The position numbers and the translations under genes were made by a program. Below, piece after piece: positions 63,860 to 64,000 of a stretch of DNA of 64,000 bases; positions within the stretch are counted from its first letter, which is position 1, and the number at the start of each line of letters is the position of its first letter. Where the stretch lies: assembly GCF_030867145.1 (NCBI RefSeq), contig NC_134418.1, forward strand, positions 59,371,682-59,435,681, in the 5' to 3' direction. This DNA is from Opisthocomus hoazin. Its lineage: Eukaryota > Chordata > Aves > Opisthocomiformes > Opisthocomidae. The notes beneath the pieces are model-generated. The model saw nothing but the letters and a program-made list of their open reading frames with translations. It made no database searches and was not told where the DNA came from.

Positions 63860-63920
63860 ATGAAACTCCTAGGGACTGCCTGCTTTTTCCTAGCTGTGCT
63901 CTGTGTTTGCACTGTGGGAG
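63860..63920 (+). CDS. First coding exon (signal peptide) of a small secreted protein, partial gene
   Basis: An ATG at 63860 with A at -3 opens 20 codons plus one base, reading MKLLGTACFFLAVLCVCTVG, followed at once by GTAAGT. The peptide has a basic residue at position 2, a hydrophobic core at about residues 3-18 and small residues at the end, as in a classical secretory signal peptide. The junction is phase 1. A signal-peptide exon with a phase-1 donor is the usual first exon of several small secreted families, including Kazal inhibitors (SPINK), WAP proteins, CXC and CC chemokines and trefoil proteins. I do not recognise this leader, so the family is undetermined. Exon 2 must lie past the window end. 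If the donor were not used, the frame would stop at TAG after eight more codons. It is the only coding exon supported in the window. Exon call fairly sure, family unknown. Confidence 0.62.
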
Positions 63921-63926
63921 GTAAGT
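63921..63926 (+). promoter_or_regulatory. 5' splice donor of the signal-peptide exon
   Basis: GAG|GTAAGT matches the vertebrate U1 donor consensus closely. It follows the signal-peptide codons directly and leaves a phase-1 junction. The intron continues past the window end. Confidence 0.65.
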
Positions 63927-64000
63927 TCTTTGGCTTTTTTGGATAGACTTGTCACATCTGTAGGGTGTTGCCTTTTTTTTTTTTTCCAGTGCGGTGATTG

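Noticed and set aside
63971..63989. Polypyrimidine tract ending CAG that looks like a splice acceptor for exon 2
   Set aside because: Joining in phase 1 gives G|TG CGG TGA, an immediate stop, and the intron would be only 69 bases. The tract may simply be a T-run within the first intron.
1..64000. CRISPR arrays, tRNA, rRNA or prokaryotic operon structure
   Set aside because: No regularly spaced repeats, no tRNA A/B-box cloverleaf I could fold by eye, and overall texture is vertebrate intergenic.

Overview
The window looks like bird nuclear DNA. The clearest evidence is a CR1 LINE at 24757-25186: it is 5'-truncated, keeps the C-terminal end of its ORF2, and ends in the tandem ATTCTGTG octamers typical of avian CR1. 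A much older, heavily broken CR1 reverse-transcriptase copy lies at 19300-20420. I see no mammalian Alu or L1-type repeats. Base composition is mixed, with AT-rich blocks alternating with short CpG-rich patches. This is a sauropsid intergenic landscape. Bird is an inference from the CR1 tail; the species cannot be told.

Almost the whole window (1 to about 63.8 kb) is non-coding. The open reading frames are short, start at random ATGs, show no recognisable domains and overlap on both strands. The only coding exon I support is at the right edge (63860-63920): a signal-peptide exon on the + strand with a strong GTAAGT donor and a phase-1 junction. It is the first exon of a small secreted protein whose remaining exons lie beyond the window. 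The gene family cannot be fixed from the signal peptide alone.

Layout. 1-5.2 kb: unique sequence with one exon-like segment (3801-3873) and an RFX X-box palindrome (4949-4960). 5.27-5.68 kb: a CpG cluster beside a TAAT-rich block. 7.26-7.36 kb: a 39-bp tandem duplication abutting a C tract. 7.4-19.3 kb: unique sequence with small repeats and a second exon-like segment (16079-16143). 19.3-20.4 kb: ancient CR1. 21.6-22.25 kb: homeodomain/SOX-motif-dense block that looks like a conserved enhancer. 23.6 kb: CTCF-like motif. 24.2 kb: possible hAT remnant. 24.7-25.2 kb: younger CR1 with a 25-bp duplication at its 5' junction. 25.6-42.3 kb: several AT-rich blocks that read like conserved non-coding elements. 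43.3-43.6 kb: CpG cluster holding a second CTCF-like motif in convergent orientation. 44-63.8 kb: unique AT-rich sequence with microsatellites and small palindromes. 63.86 kb: the signal-peptide exon.

No operon-like or multi-gene system is visible. The most useful interpretation is a gene desert carrying candidate regulatory elements upstream of a secreted-protein gene. Every enhancer, CTCF and exon-like call rests on motif reading only and has not been tested by alignment.
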